Positions 1-7,142 of a stretch of 15,730 nucleotides of DNA are shown here, piece after piece; the stretch's first letter is position 1, and each line of letters opens with the position of its first letter. Under the pieces are notes generated by a model. The model ran no database searches, was not told the DNA's origin, and worked only from the letters and a program-made list of their open reading frames with translations. The position numbers were made by a program, and so were the translations under genes. The DNA comes from a candidate division CSSED10-310 bacterium (GTDB lineage: Bacteria > CSSED10-310 > JAFGJC01): positions 1 through 15,730 of the forward strand of contig JAFGJC010000496.1 of the NCBI GenBank assembly GCA_016929305.1, written 5' to 3'.

Positions 1-14
1 AGAGAAGGTAAAAA

Positions 15-1103
15 ATGGCAGAACTGCGTCGAAATCCTCTCACTCGAAAATGGATTATTTATCCTCAAAGCAATCCCGATTTTAAAATCATCGATGAAAG
101 AAAAACCCGTGCCAGAGAAAATCATTTTCTTTATCCATTGGAAAAAAATCCATGTCCCTATTGCCCTGGATCTCCCAGTAATCATGCAACTCCGATACTC
201 TATGTCTCCAAAAACCAAATGTTTTATGCGAGGAGCCGATCATTACCGGAAGAATGGTCCATAAAGGTTCAATCCGCTCAGCATCCCGTATTCCGCATCG
301 AAGATGAACTCAACCGCAAAGGTGTGCGTCTTTATGATACCATGGGATCACCGGGAGCTCATGAAGTGGTGATTATGAGCAATACTCATGGAAAAGCGAT
401 CTGGGATTTTACGGTCAGGGAGCTGGAGGATGTTTTCACTGTTGTTAACGAACGAATGCGTGACCTACTCAAAGACCCCCGGCTTGGCCACCAATTTGTA
501 TATCACATCTACGGTCAGGATATCGGATTTCTATACAATCACGCCATCATGAATTTAGTGGTCTCACCGTTCATTCCGGAAAAAATTCAATGTGAGTTAT
601 CTGGAGCACACGATTACTTCAAGATGAAGGAACGGTGCCTTTTCTGCGATATTTATGAAGAAGAACTCATGGCCAGGCAAAAAGACAAACAACATGGATT
701 GATTGAGGAATCGGATGCGTTCGTTGCTTATGTGCCTTTTTTTTCAAGTTTTCCTTTTGAGGTGTGGATTCAGCCGACGGAGCACAGTTCTGATTTCCTT
801 AATACTTCTTCATCTGAAATCGCTGAACTCTCATTAATATCCGCAAAAGTCTTCCAGTGTATCCATCAATCTCTGGGTCCGATTCCAATTGCAGTGATGT
901 TAATGAATCAGCCAAACATAAAATGGGGAATTTCTCGTGGATATTGGGACACTATACATCTCGACTGGCATTGGTCTCTCCGCATTCTTCCTGACTTTTG
1001 CTGGAAAGAAGATGAACAGTGTTTCTTTAACTATGCGACCGGTTCCCGAATCAATTCAGTACTCCCCGAACATGGCGCTGAATATCTAAGAAACCACAGA
1101 TAA
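15..1103 (+). CDS. GalT-like (HIT-superfamily) nucleotidyltransferase homologue, altered active site
   Basis: This 362-residue protein resembles bacterial galactose-1-phosphate uridylyltransferases along its whole length. The N-terminus has NPLTRKWIIYP, like the family's R-x-D-P-x-T-x-x-W-V-I start. A zinc-type CPYC follows at C47/C50, with HEVVI at H116, a second CxxC at C208/C211, and a C-terminal ATGSRIN...PEHGAEYLR block near 341-359 that matches the family's GTG-x-x-IN...PE-x-A-x-x-LR ending. In the family the central motif is HPHxQ, whose second His is the covalent nucleophile. Here the aligned residues are H176-A-I178-M-N180, so the zinc-ligand His is kept but the nucleophile is Ile and the Gln is Asn. 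I infer that it does not perform classical uridylyl transfer; it may bind nucleotide sugars or use another chemistry. The start has a good SD (AGAGAAGG). It converges on the next gene with a 19-bp gap. Confidence 0.85.
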   Translation: MAELRRNPLTRKWIIYPQSNPDFKIIDERKTRARENHFLYPLEKNPCPYCPGSPSNHATPILYVSKNQMFYARSRSLPEEWSIKVQSAQHPVFRIEDELNRKGVRLYDTMGSPGAHEVVIMSNTHGKAIWDFTVRELEDVFTVVNERMRDLLKDPRLGHQFVYHIYGQDIGFLYNHAIMNLVVSPFIPEKIQCELSGAHDYFKMKERCLFCDIYEEELMARQKDKQHGLIEESDAFVAYVPFFSSFPFEVWIQPTEHSSDFLNTSSSEIAELSLISAKVFQCIHQSLGPIPIAVMLMNQPNIKWGISRGYWDTIHLDWHWSLRILPDFCWKEDEQCFFNYATGSRINSVLPEHGAEYLRNHR

Positions 1104-1109
1104 TTATTG

Positions 1110-1137
1110 CCGAAAAGATTCTTTATTTGTTTTTCGG
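1110..1137 (+). terminator. possible weak terminator after the GalT-like gene
   Basis: CCGAAAA (1110-1116) and TTTTCGG (1131-1137) form a perfect 7-bp inverted repeat around a 14-nt loop. A T-rich run (TTTCTTTTTTT) follows on the plus strand. It begins 6 bp after the stop of the GalT-like gene, as an intrinsic terminator would. The long loop, low GC and overlap with the last codons of the opposite gene make it uncertain. Confidence 0.3.
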
Positions 1138-4100
1138 TTTCTTTTTTTCGGTTTTTTGAAGTTCGCTCTTCAGGTCCAATCCCTGTAATCGCAGCAGATC
1201 ACCCAGTGTTGTTCCCTGCCGCGGCGCGGATTCCGGTTTAACCTGACCCCTTTCAGCCCCGCCAGTTCGAATTCTCTCCTTCTGACCCAACCGTTTTTGA
1301 GTTTGTCTGGCTAGAGGTTCCCGCGAAAACTCCCTTTGTTCTCTTCTCGGCGTCTCTCTCTTCCTGATGACTCTTCTTGAGTCGGATATTTGATCTTTCG
1401 TTTCTTTAATTTCCAGAGGTCGTCTGGATCGGGATTTAGGCGGAGTTTCTTCCCTGGGTGGATATCCTTCCGGAAACTTTGTTTTCAGGTATGTGTCCAA
1501 ACTCTCGAGATTCCGCTTTGCTTTTTCCTGCATTCTTGTATCATCACTGTCTAATACTGTTTCCCAGCATTTTCGAGCAGCGAAAAATTCTTCAGCCGCA
1601 CGGTAGGCGCTTCCAAGCCATAATCGGGCATGCTCTTTAAGTGCTGAATTTTCTTTGGATACAGCCCGTTCAAGCAAAGGTATCGCTCTTCGCGCCACAC
1701 CAGCCCGAACACCTAACCGGCCAACGAGATACTCAATTGATGCCGGCTGATCCGTTTGGTTTTCCAGCCAAAGCGTATTCATATTATATATTTTTACCTG
1801 ATTTTTCCTGGGAATTCGTTTAGACGCCATTCCCAGCAGCGTTTCCCTGACATCATGATCGCCAGCGTTTTCTGTCAGATAGTCCGAAGCAAGATTAACG
1901 GCATTCTCCAACTCTCTGCCTTTGGCGTTTCTTTCCGCCAGGGAGAGATAATGTTTGAACAAATCCTTATCAATAGGATGTTGTTTGAACCATCTATAAG
2001 CAACCGAAAGGACATTGTCAGTAATCTCCTGCGATTGAACTCTTCCCGCCAGGAAAATCAAAGAGCGCAGTGTGTCACGATCATCGGGATGATTTGCCAG
2101 CCATGCGTGAGCAGCATGGCAAGCTTTTGTCATGATATGCTGATCGTTGCGCTGCTCCGAGTAACGAAAATACTGATTTCTAACGAATCTGTTGTTACCT
2201 CGCTTTTCAATCCATTCGGTAGTCCGAAGAAGCACCTGATCTAAAATATGGGTATCGTTAAAACTTGCCCCCAAGTCAAGATATCCCCGCCACAGATGAC
2301 CCTCATCAAAATGCACAGAAAGCCAATTTTCCAGCGATTCGATAAACTGCCGCTTCAATTCCATGTTTTCATTTTTCAAAATAAAATCTAAAAATGCACT
2401 TCGAACAATTCGATCGGTTGGCGTCGCTTCCAACCAACTCTTTGTTTCATCAATCGCTCGCTGGATTTGTTCTTGAGAACCGCGTTGCCAAACAAGTCTG
2501 AGATAGGCTTCTACAGCATACCCGTCATCCGGATCTCTCGCTGCCGCTGTTCGAGCATCCTCCACAGCCTGATTTCCAAGCTCACCGGGCATGTGATCAC
2601 CTAAAAATTTCAGCAGGAATTTAAAACCCAGCCGATCAAGAGAAGGTCTTGCCGCACTCAATGATTTCAATGATTCAGAGTCGTCAAGACCACCGAGTCT
2701 GTTTCGCAATAATGGACTGAGTGCTATGAAGCTGTCCGTCCCGGCAACCCTGACACGCTCCGCCATATTGTCAACTAATACCTGTATCAGTTCGTCATAT
2801 TGTGTATCTTTATAGAGCGTAAACAAAAGACTCAATGTTTGAGTTGAAAATTTTGAGGGATTTGCACGAAGTCCTGTAACAATTCCTGAGGAAATATGTG
2901 TAGCCAGATCTTCATGAGCATTGAGTGATGATTTTACTGCATGAACCAGTCGGACCAGCCAAGGCTGAAGATGCTGATCTTCAATACATGCTGACACCGC
3001 ATTCTGAATAAGTTCAATAATCAGATCCGTGGATTGTTCATTTTTATTCCACAGCATTTGAGCCAACAATGGATGTCCGCAATCCAATAGTTCCCAACCA
3101 TCCGGTACAATATCAGATAACCTTCTTAACAACGGGTTTCCATCCGTTAAAGTTAACTTCAACATACCATCTGTGATATCCGCATTCGTAACGGTTTCCA
3201 AAATGGATTTCGGAGTTGTTATTGGGAGGGAATCGAGAAGCGCGATAAATCCGAAGACCTTTACAGCATCATCCGATGCTGTTTTTACCGTTGTCCAGAT
3301 TGAATCGGCAACCGTTTGCAGATCGGTTTTTTTGACAGCACGAAGCCAGACATTCAGCGGTAAATTTTGATCAGCAGATCCTTGAACATTATCACTGGAA
3401 ACGGTTTGAACCGAATCAGAATTTTCAGGAGGATCACTCATGTCATGAATTTCACCTTCATTAAACTCATGAACAACAAATTCTTCAACAATCGTTCTGG
3501 AGAAAAATTTTGGAAAAATCGAAACGGAGGGAGCGGTTGTCAATAAAACGATAGGTGCACCGCTGATTTGAGCCTGAGCGATTTCCTTGATGGCTGGAAT
3601 CAAATCGGGAGCGAGACCGCAGGGATCATCCCAAATCAAAATTAAAGGAGAATCGCCGGCAACGGCTGCATATGCCAGTTGATCGGCATCCACGGCTGCC
3701 TGTTCCAGATTGAGTATTTCTGCAACGGCATAACCCTGTTGATACAAATCCCATGCAATCTGTTTGATCAGAACACTCTTTCCCACACCCATGGGCCCGG
3801 TTAATACAAACACGGGTAAAAGCCCTCTGCCTGAAATCAAAGCGGCACGTCTGGCCCATTTTAATGACGAATCATATGTTTCGCGTTTGATGAGATGCAA
3901 AGCGTTGTCTTTAGCAACCTGATACCATGAAGGTTGCCTGGGAAGCCAGCCTGGCAGTTCTTTATGTTGCGTTAAAAACCGGTTGTCTATCACTCTCACT
4001 GATTCCATCGAAAGATATGCACGTCGTTGAAAATCTCTGATCAAGAGATAAGCGGTCTTTCTGTCGATGACATTCTTTGTCTTTCTGGATTTCAAACGAC

Positions 4101-4767
4101 TGGAAATGGCATGTCGCAACAGCTGCATTGACGGTTCAATATCATTACCTTTGATGCCCGCATCCTGCAGAACCTTTATCGTTTCAAGTTCTCGTCCCCA
4201 TAGCGATTCATCGCCAAATCTGCCTTGCCGGCGGCGAAGATATGTCACCGATGTTTTCGAAATGACATCCTGTACAAATGCATCGATATCTTCTATGTTT
4301 GTAAACGCTTTCCCTTGTTCTTTGTATTCTTGCAAGGATGCGGTCAACCGCTCGGATATATCCGAAAAATTCGTCCAATCTCTAAGATTTTCCGGAACGG
4401 ACTGCATGGATTTTGCGCAGGATATGATCTGACAACGAATATTATCGGGATTTTTCGAAAATGATACACGAATCGCAAACTTAAGGATTTTTTGAAGCAG
4501 CGCGCTATACTCTTCGCTCTCGCTTTCATGCGCGTCAATTAGAGCGACAAGTTGCTCTCCATCTTCATAGCGTTCAGCCACCTCACCCACATCCTCCAAC
4601 CGTATCGCCTGTGGCAGATCGCCAGCAGTATTGTAAGCTGCCATTCGTGCCAGTTGCCAAAGTGCGTGGCAGGATAAATACCGGTTTTCCTTTGCGCTTT
4701 CAGTATCATTGGATTTAAATTGATCCATAATCTCAGAAGCTACTGAAAATTCTATTTTTTTGTCCAT
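1123..4767 (-). CDS. large STAND-like P-loop NTPase with 37-residue helical repeats and basic tail
   Basis: This is a 1214-residue, apparently cytosolic protein; no signal peptide or TM segment is visible. Residues 1-300 are a helical, charged region I do not recognise. A P-loop NTPase follows: Walker A GPMGVGKS at 324-331 and Walker B LILIWDD at 375-381, with an apparent strand (APIVLLTTAPS) at 404-414. The layout resembles STAND-type ATPases, which act as signal-responsive switches. Residues 470-700 are helical. From about 704 to 1036 there are tandem 37-residue repeats, probably TPR/HAT-like and protein-binding. The last ~110 residues are Lys/Arg-rich and likely disordered. The ATG has GAGGA 11 nt upstream. 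It stands alone on its strand, divergent from the secreted thioredoxin-like gene. Such architectures occur in regulatory and antiphage proteins, but no defence partner is visible here, so the role is open. Confidence 0.8.
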   Translation of the reverse strand: MDKKIEFSVASEIMDQFKSNDTESAKENRYLSCHALWQLARMAAYNTAGDLPQAIRLEDVGEVAERYEDGEQLVALIDAHESESEEYSALLQKILKFAIRVSFSKNPDNIRCQIISCAKSMQSVPENLRDWTNFSDISERLTASLQEYKEQGKAFTNIEDIDAFVQDVISKTSVTYLRRRQGRFGDESLWGRELETIKVLQDAGIKGNDIEPSMQLLRHAISSRLKSRKTKNVIDRKTAYLLIRDFQRRAYLSMESVRVIDNRFLTQHKELPGWLPRQPSWYQVAKDNALHLIKRETYDSSLKWARRAALISGRGLLPVFVLTGPMGVGKSVLIKQIAWDLYQQGYAVAEILNLEQAAVDADQLAYAAVAGDSPLILIWDDPCGLAPDLIPAIKEIAQAQISGAPIVLLTTAPSVSIFPKFFSRTIVEEFVVHEFNEGEIHDMSDPPENSDSVQTVSSDNVQGSADQNLPLNVWLRAVKKTDLQTVADSIWTTVKTASDDAVKVFGFIALLDSLPITTPKSILETVTNADITDGMLKLTLTDGNPLLRRLSDIVPDGWELLDCGHPLLAQMLWNKNEQSTDLIIELIQNAVSACIEDQHLQPWLVRLVHAVKSSLNAHEDLATHISSGIVTGLRANPSKFSTQTLSLLFTLYKDTQYDELIQVLVDNMAERVRVAGTDSFIALSPLLRNRLGGLDDSESLKSLSAARPSLDRLGFKFLLKFLGDHMPGELGNQAVEDARTAAARDPDDGYAVEAYLRLVWQRGSQEQIQRAIDETKSWLEATPTDRIVRSAFLDFILKNENMELKRQFIESLENWLSVHFDEGHLWRGYLDLGASFNDTHILDQVLLRTTEWIEKRGNNRFVRNQYFRYSEQRNDQHIMTKACHAAHAWLANHPDDRDTLRSLIFLAGRVQSQEITDNVLSVAYRWFKQHPIDKDLFKHYLSLAERNAKGRELENAVNLASDYLTENAGDHDVRETLLGMASKRIPRKNQVKIYNMNTLWLENQTDQPASIEYLVGRLGVRAGVARRAIPLLERAVSKENSALKEHARLWLGSAYRAAEEFFAARKCWETVLDSDDTRMQEKAKRNLESLDTYLKTKFPEGYPPREETPPKSRSRRPLEIKETKDQISDSRRVIRKRETPRREQREFSREPLARQTQKRLGQKERIRTGGAERGQVKPESAPRQGTTLGDLLRLQGLDLKSELQKTEKKKPKNK
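1660..2658 (-). repeat. array coding for tandem 37-residue W-L-x3-P-x-D repeats in the NTPase
   Basis: Key aromatic residues fall exactly 37 residues apart: W778, W815, W852, W889, W926, Y963 and W1000. Units read like W-L-x(3)-P-x-D-R-x-x-x-x-x-x-L, as in WLEATPTDR, WIEKRGNNR, WLANHPDDR and WFKQHPIDK. A degenerate unit lacking Trp lies at 741 (AAARDPDDGY), and weaker ones at about 704 and 1037. The repeats are diverged at the DNA level, so this is an old protein repeat and not a recent expansion. A helical-hairpin solenoid of TPR/HAT type is inferred. Confidence 0.75.
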
Positions 4768-4788
4768 GCTGTATACCGTCCTCGCTTT

Positions 4789-4808
4789 GATTCTGATTAT
4801 TCAGAATC
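4789..4808. promoter_or_regulatory. 8-bp inverted repeat upstream of the NTPase
   Basis: GATTCTGA-TTAT-TCAGAATC is a perfect inverted repeat with a 4-nt spacer. It lies 22-41 bp upstream of the NTPase ATG, just before its SD. It could be an operator or a 5'-UTR hairpin that limits translation. No regulator gene adjoins it. Confidence 0.4.
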
Positions 4809-4861
4809 CACAATTTGGGAAGTAAAAACCAAATTCCGGAAAATTACAAGTTGAAAAACGT

Positions 4862-4877
4862 TTATGTCATTATGTCA
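4862..4877. repeat. perfect tandem TTATGTCA x2
   Basis: The 8-mer TTATGTCA occurs twice head to tail about 95 bp upstream of the NTPase start. Tandem half-sites of this size can bind a regulator, but two copies could also arise by chance or slippage. Confidence 0.35.
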
Positions 4878-5009
4878 GCCTCCCTATTCATTCTTTTCCA
4901 TCTAAAGCCCTCTTTGTTTGGATAAGAGCGCAAGTGTACCACCTTTCATAGTTGCAAACATTCAAAAAATCAAGCTGGCAACGTAGATTGGTCTGTCGGC
5001 ATGGGATTC

Positions 5010-5026
5010 GCATATCAATCATATGC
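5010..5026. promoter_or_regulatory. GCATAT-N5-ATATGC inverted repeat upstream of the thioredoxin-like gene
   Basis: GCATAT (5010-5015) and ATATGC (5021-5026) are perfect inverted half-sites with a 5-bp spacer, about 92 bp upstream of the preferred ATG at 5119. The 17-bp size suits a dimeric repressor site. There is no further support. Confidence 0.3.
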
Positions 5027-5118
5027 TATTTTGAGGTGAAATTCCTCGTTAAGATGTGATATGAAAAGATTCTCAACCCAGAGGAAACTTAAATCAGAAA
5101 TTTGTTATGGGGGTGAAA

Positions 5119-6246
5119 ATGAAAAAAAGTCTTACTACCTTGATTTCACTCATAGGATTGACATGTTTTCTATCAATAGCAGTTGCTGCAGACCGAGTGG
5201 TTCTTTTTGAAACGTTTACCGAAGATGAATGTTTCTACTGCGGAGAAGTAGCAGATGCGGTGGATAGTTTCCAGAATAGCTACTCAAGGGATGTCGTTGC
5301 GATCATCACTTATTCGGTAAATGGCAGCCAGGTTGTTCCGGGAGGTGCCGACCGAATGTCTCTGTACGGTGAGGAGACTGTGCCGGTCGTCGTCGGTGAT
5401 GGATTGGATAATATTTATTCGGAACCTTTTTCGGAATCAATTTTGATAAATTACTTCAACAGCCGGACGGGAGTCCCCTCGGATCTTGCAATGGAAGTTT
5501 TCCATGAAGGAGGATCGCAATACCGGGTTCATTTATCAGCGGAAACAAGTGTGAATGGAGCTTTGATGGCAGTTGCATACCAGAGCATCACTCATGAAAA
5601 TCATCCATATCCGTTTTTTGCACGGGAAATACTGACCAGTCCTTACGGGGATGACATCGCTCTTGCATCCGGCGAACAACGTGATGTCGTATTCAATATC
5701 AGTTGTCCCGCTGCGGATGGCGTCGTTGCATGGGTGCATTATTCAAGCAAAGATACCGGTAGATTCCGGCCAAGTGAATGTTTCCAGGCCGCCGACAGCA
5801 ACGCTTCTCACACAAATCCCACGCCAACGCCGCCGGAACCGACACCGACACCGCCCGATCAAACACCAACACCGTCACCAACATATACTGAAACAAACCT
5901 GCAGCAAACGCTGGAACTCAACAAGGATAACTTCTTGCCAAACGATCCGTTTGTTCTGGACGTGCACACTGTGAATCCGGAAGATTTCACAGTCTCCGTC
6001 GATCAATATCTGGCGCTTGAAGTCGCCGGGGTTTTCTTTTTCTGGCCGGAGTGGTCTGCCGACGTATCCTATGCGGAACGATCATACACGGCTGGATATG
6101 ATGACTACGAAAATATCTTTAATTTCACATGGCCTTCCGGAGTGGGCAGTTTTCAGGGCATCCGGTTCTGGCTGGTTTCGATCTTAAGCGGCACGGCATA
6201 TCTGGCCGGACCTTATGACATGGTTGAGTGGGGTTACTCACAGTAA
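5119..6246 (+). CDS. secreted thioredoxin-fold (Omp28-like) protein with Pro/Thr linker
   Basis: The start at 5119 is preferred: GGGGGTGAAA lies directly upstream as SD and the product begins with a clean signal peptide (MKKSLTTLISL...AVAA, about 24 residues). An ATG four codons upstream lacks an SD. The 375-residue precursor then has VVLFETFTEDECFYC, a thioredoxin-like strand followed by a C38-F-Y-C41 redox motif. This resembles Omp28-type secreted thioredoxin-fold proteins. A Thr/Pro-rich linker at about 233-256 (NPTPTPPEPTPTPP) leads to a C-terminal domain rich in Trp, Phe and Tyr, probably a beta-sandwich that I cannot name. It likely acts outside the cytoplasm in thiol exchange or as an adhesion-type protein. 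It lacks the PATG tail found on two other exported proteins here. It converges on the rhomboid-like gene. Confidence 0.75.
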   Translation: MKKSLTTLISLIGLTCFLSIAVAADRVVLFETFTEDECFYCGEVADAVDSFQNSYSRDVVAIITYSVNGSQVVPGGADRMSLYGEETVPVVVGDGLDNIYSEPFSESILINYFNSRTGVPSDLAMEVFHEGGSQYRVHLSAETSVNGALMAVAYQSITHENHPYPFFAREILTSPYGDDIALASGEQRDVVFNISCPAADGVVAWVHYSSKDTGRFRPSECFQAADSNASHTNPTPTPPEPTPTPPDQTPTPSPTYTETNLQQTLELNKDNFLPNDPFVLDVHTVNPEDFTVSVDQYLALEVAGVFFFWPEWSADVSYAERSYTAGYDDYENIFNFTWPSGVGSFQGIRFWLVSILSGTAYLAGPYDMVEWGYSQ

Positions 6247-6247
6247 T

Positions 6248-6275
6248 TGATTTAAATCACCTGTGATTTAAATCA
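6248..6275. terminator. 12-bp perfect hairpin between convergent genes
   Basis: The palindrome TGATTTAAATCA occurs at 6248-6259 and again at 6264-6275. Together they form a perfect 12-bp stem with a CCTG loop. It sits immediately after the stop of the thioredoxin-like gene and covers the stop codon of the convergent rhomboid-like gene. The position suggests a bidirectional terminator or mRNA 3'-end stabiliser, but neither strand has a following T tract. A pair of self-complementary protein-binding sites is the alternative. Confidence 0.5.
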
Positions 6276-6983
6276 GGTGGGAAATTCAAGGTTTTCAAAC
6301 CGCGAAGCAGTGCCGCCAGCAGTCTGACTTTTTCGGCGTTTCGATTTTCCGTACATGTTCCGTCTTATTCGTCGAATCATCAAAACACCCAATATAAAGG
6401 GCACAAGCAGGCTTACCGCCGACCATAGCGTTCCGATATATTGACAAGCGTTCCATATCAAAATAACCAGTAAGATGCCCTGGATAATCCATGCCTTGAC
6501 AGGTGCCAGACCCCAAAACCTATACTCCGAACCCCTGGATAATACCATTGCACATCCCAGGAGGGCTGCATTACCTGCGGATATCCCTTCCATACCAGCA
6601 TGACTGGATGATGCCAAAAAAGCGAAAAGCAGATTACCTAGCACACCGTTGCCAATAAAAAATCCTAGAAATTTTACAGGACCCAGAACCGATTCGAGCC
6701 GGTACCCCTCGATAAATAACACGGTCGCGTTCATGATGGCATTCCCGATATTGAAATAGACAAACACTGCGGTCAAAGGCAGCCAATACCAGCCCGATCC
6801 CCAGAATAGAGCCGGTTGCATGACAAAATAGCGGCGAGCATCGCCTTCTGAATACTGTGCGGCAAAAAATGACATCAGAAAACCTGCGCCTATCGCGATA
6901 AGCATTCCTTTAACACACGGTGTAAGTGGTGGAAACCGCCATTTTCGCTGTGCCCGATATGCGTTTTCTGAGTAATCTTTCAC
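6273..6983 (-). CDS. rhomboid-like membrane protein, probably without protease activity
   Basis: This 236-residue polytopic membrane protein has about six hydrophobic segments and a basic cytoplasmic tail (IRRIRRNMYGKSKRRK). Residues 66-107 (YWLPLTAVFVY...NAIMN...EGYRLESVLGPVKFL) match the rhomboid TM2 region, where the family has HxxxN and a following L-E-x-x-x-G. The HxxxN His is N81 and the Asn is N85. GIS135AG matches the GxSG catalytic serine loop with Gly replaced by Ala. The final TM (WSAVSLLVPFILG, 187-199) has Val where the catalytic His of the A-H-x-x-G motif is expected. I infer an inactive, iRhom/derlin-like member that may bind or traffic membrane proteins. Translation starts at GTG (GGAG about 12 nt upstream). 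It is divergent from the glycosyltransferase gene. Confidence 0.7.
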   Translation of the reverse strand: MKDYSENAYRAQRKWRFPPLTPCVKGMLIAIGAGFLMSFFAAQYSEGDARRYFVMQPALFWGSGWYWLPLTAVFVYFNIGNAIMNATVLFIEGYRLESVLGPVKFLGFFIGNGVLGNLLFAFLASSSHAGMEGISAGNAALLGCAMVLSRGSEYRFWGLAPVKAWIIQGILLVILIWNACQYIGTLWSAVSLLVPFILGVLMIRRIRRNMYGKSKRRKSQTAGGTASRFENLEFPT

Positions 6984-7030
6984 TTGCTGACATCTCCAAA
7001 GTTAAACCTGAAATTCTGTTTTCTTTACCT

Positions 7031-7058
7031 TTGATTTTACGCAAATACAAGCTATAAA
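7031..7058 (+). promoter_or_regulatory. candidate sigma70-type promoter for the glycosyltransferase
   Basis: TTGATT (7031-7036) and TATAAA (7053-7058) are separated by 16 bp and resemble -35 and -10 boxes. They lie 85 bp upstream of the GTG start, in the short divergent gap after the rhomboid-like gene start. Confidence 0.4.
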
Positions 7059-7071
7059 CAAATGGATCCAT

Positions 7072-7093
7072 GAATATCTTTATCAGGATATTC
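7072..7093 (+). promoter_or_regulatory. 7-bp inverted repeat in the glycosyltransferase leader
   Basis: GAATATC (7072-7078) and GATATTC (7087-7093) are perfect inverted copies around an 8-nt loop. They lie 14-35 bp downstream of the proposed -10 box, so this could be an operator overlapping the early transcript or a leader hairpin. Confidence 0.35.
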
Positions 7094-7142
7094 GAAATGA
7101 ACAAGAAATCTGGTGTAGAAAAATATTGGAATCCTTATCATT

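Larger units (their letters stand above)
4768..5118. other. divergent intergenic region with symmetric motifs
   Basis: This stretch separates the NTPase start from the secreted thioredoxin-like gene and must hold promoters for both directions. I see no credible ORF or structured RNA. It holds three short motifs, listed separately: an 8-bp inverted repeat (4789-4808), an 8-bp tandem repeat (4862-4877) and a 6-bp inverted repeat (5010-5026). No promoter hexamer pair stands out clearly on either strand. Confidence 0.6.

Noticed and set aside
1756..2244. 162-codon plus-strand ORF inside the NTPase gene
   Set aside because: It is antisense to the repeat-coding region, which shows clear protein periodicity on the minus strand. 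The ORF's product has no recognisable features.
5107..5118. Upstream ATG as start of the thioredoxin-like gene
   Set aside because: It has no SD of its own; the GGGGG that overlaps it serves the ATG at 5119, which gives a cleaner signal peptide.
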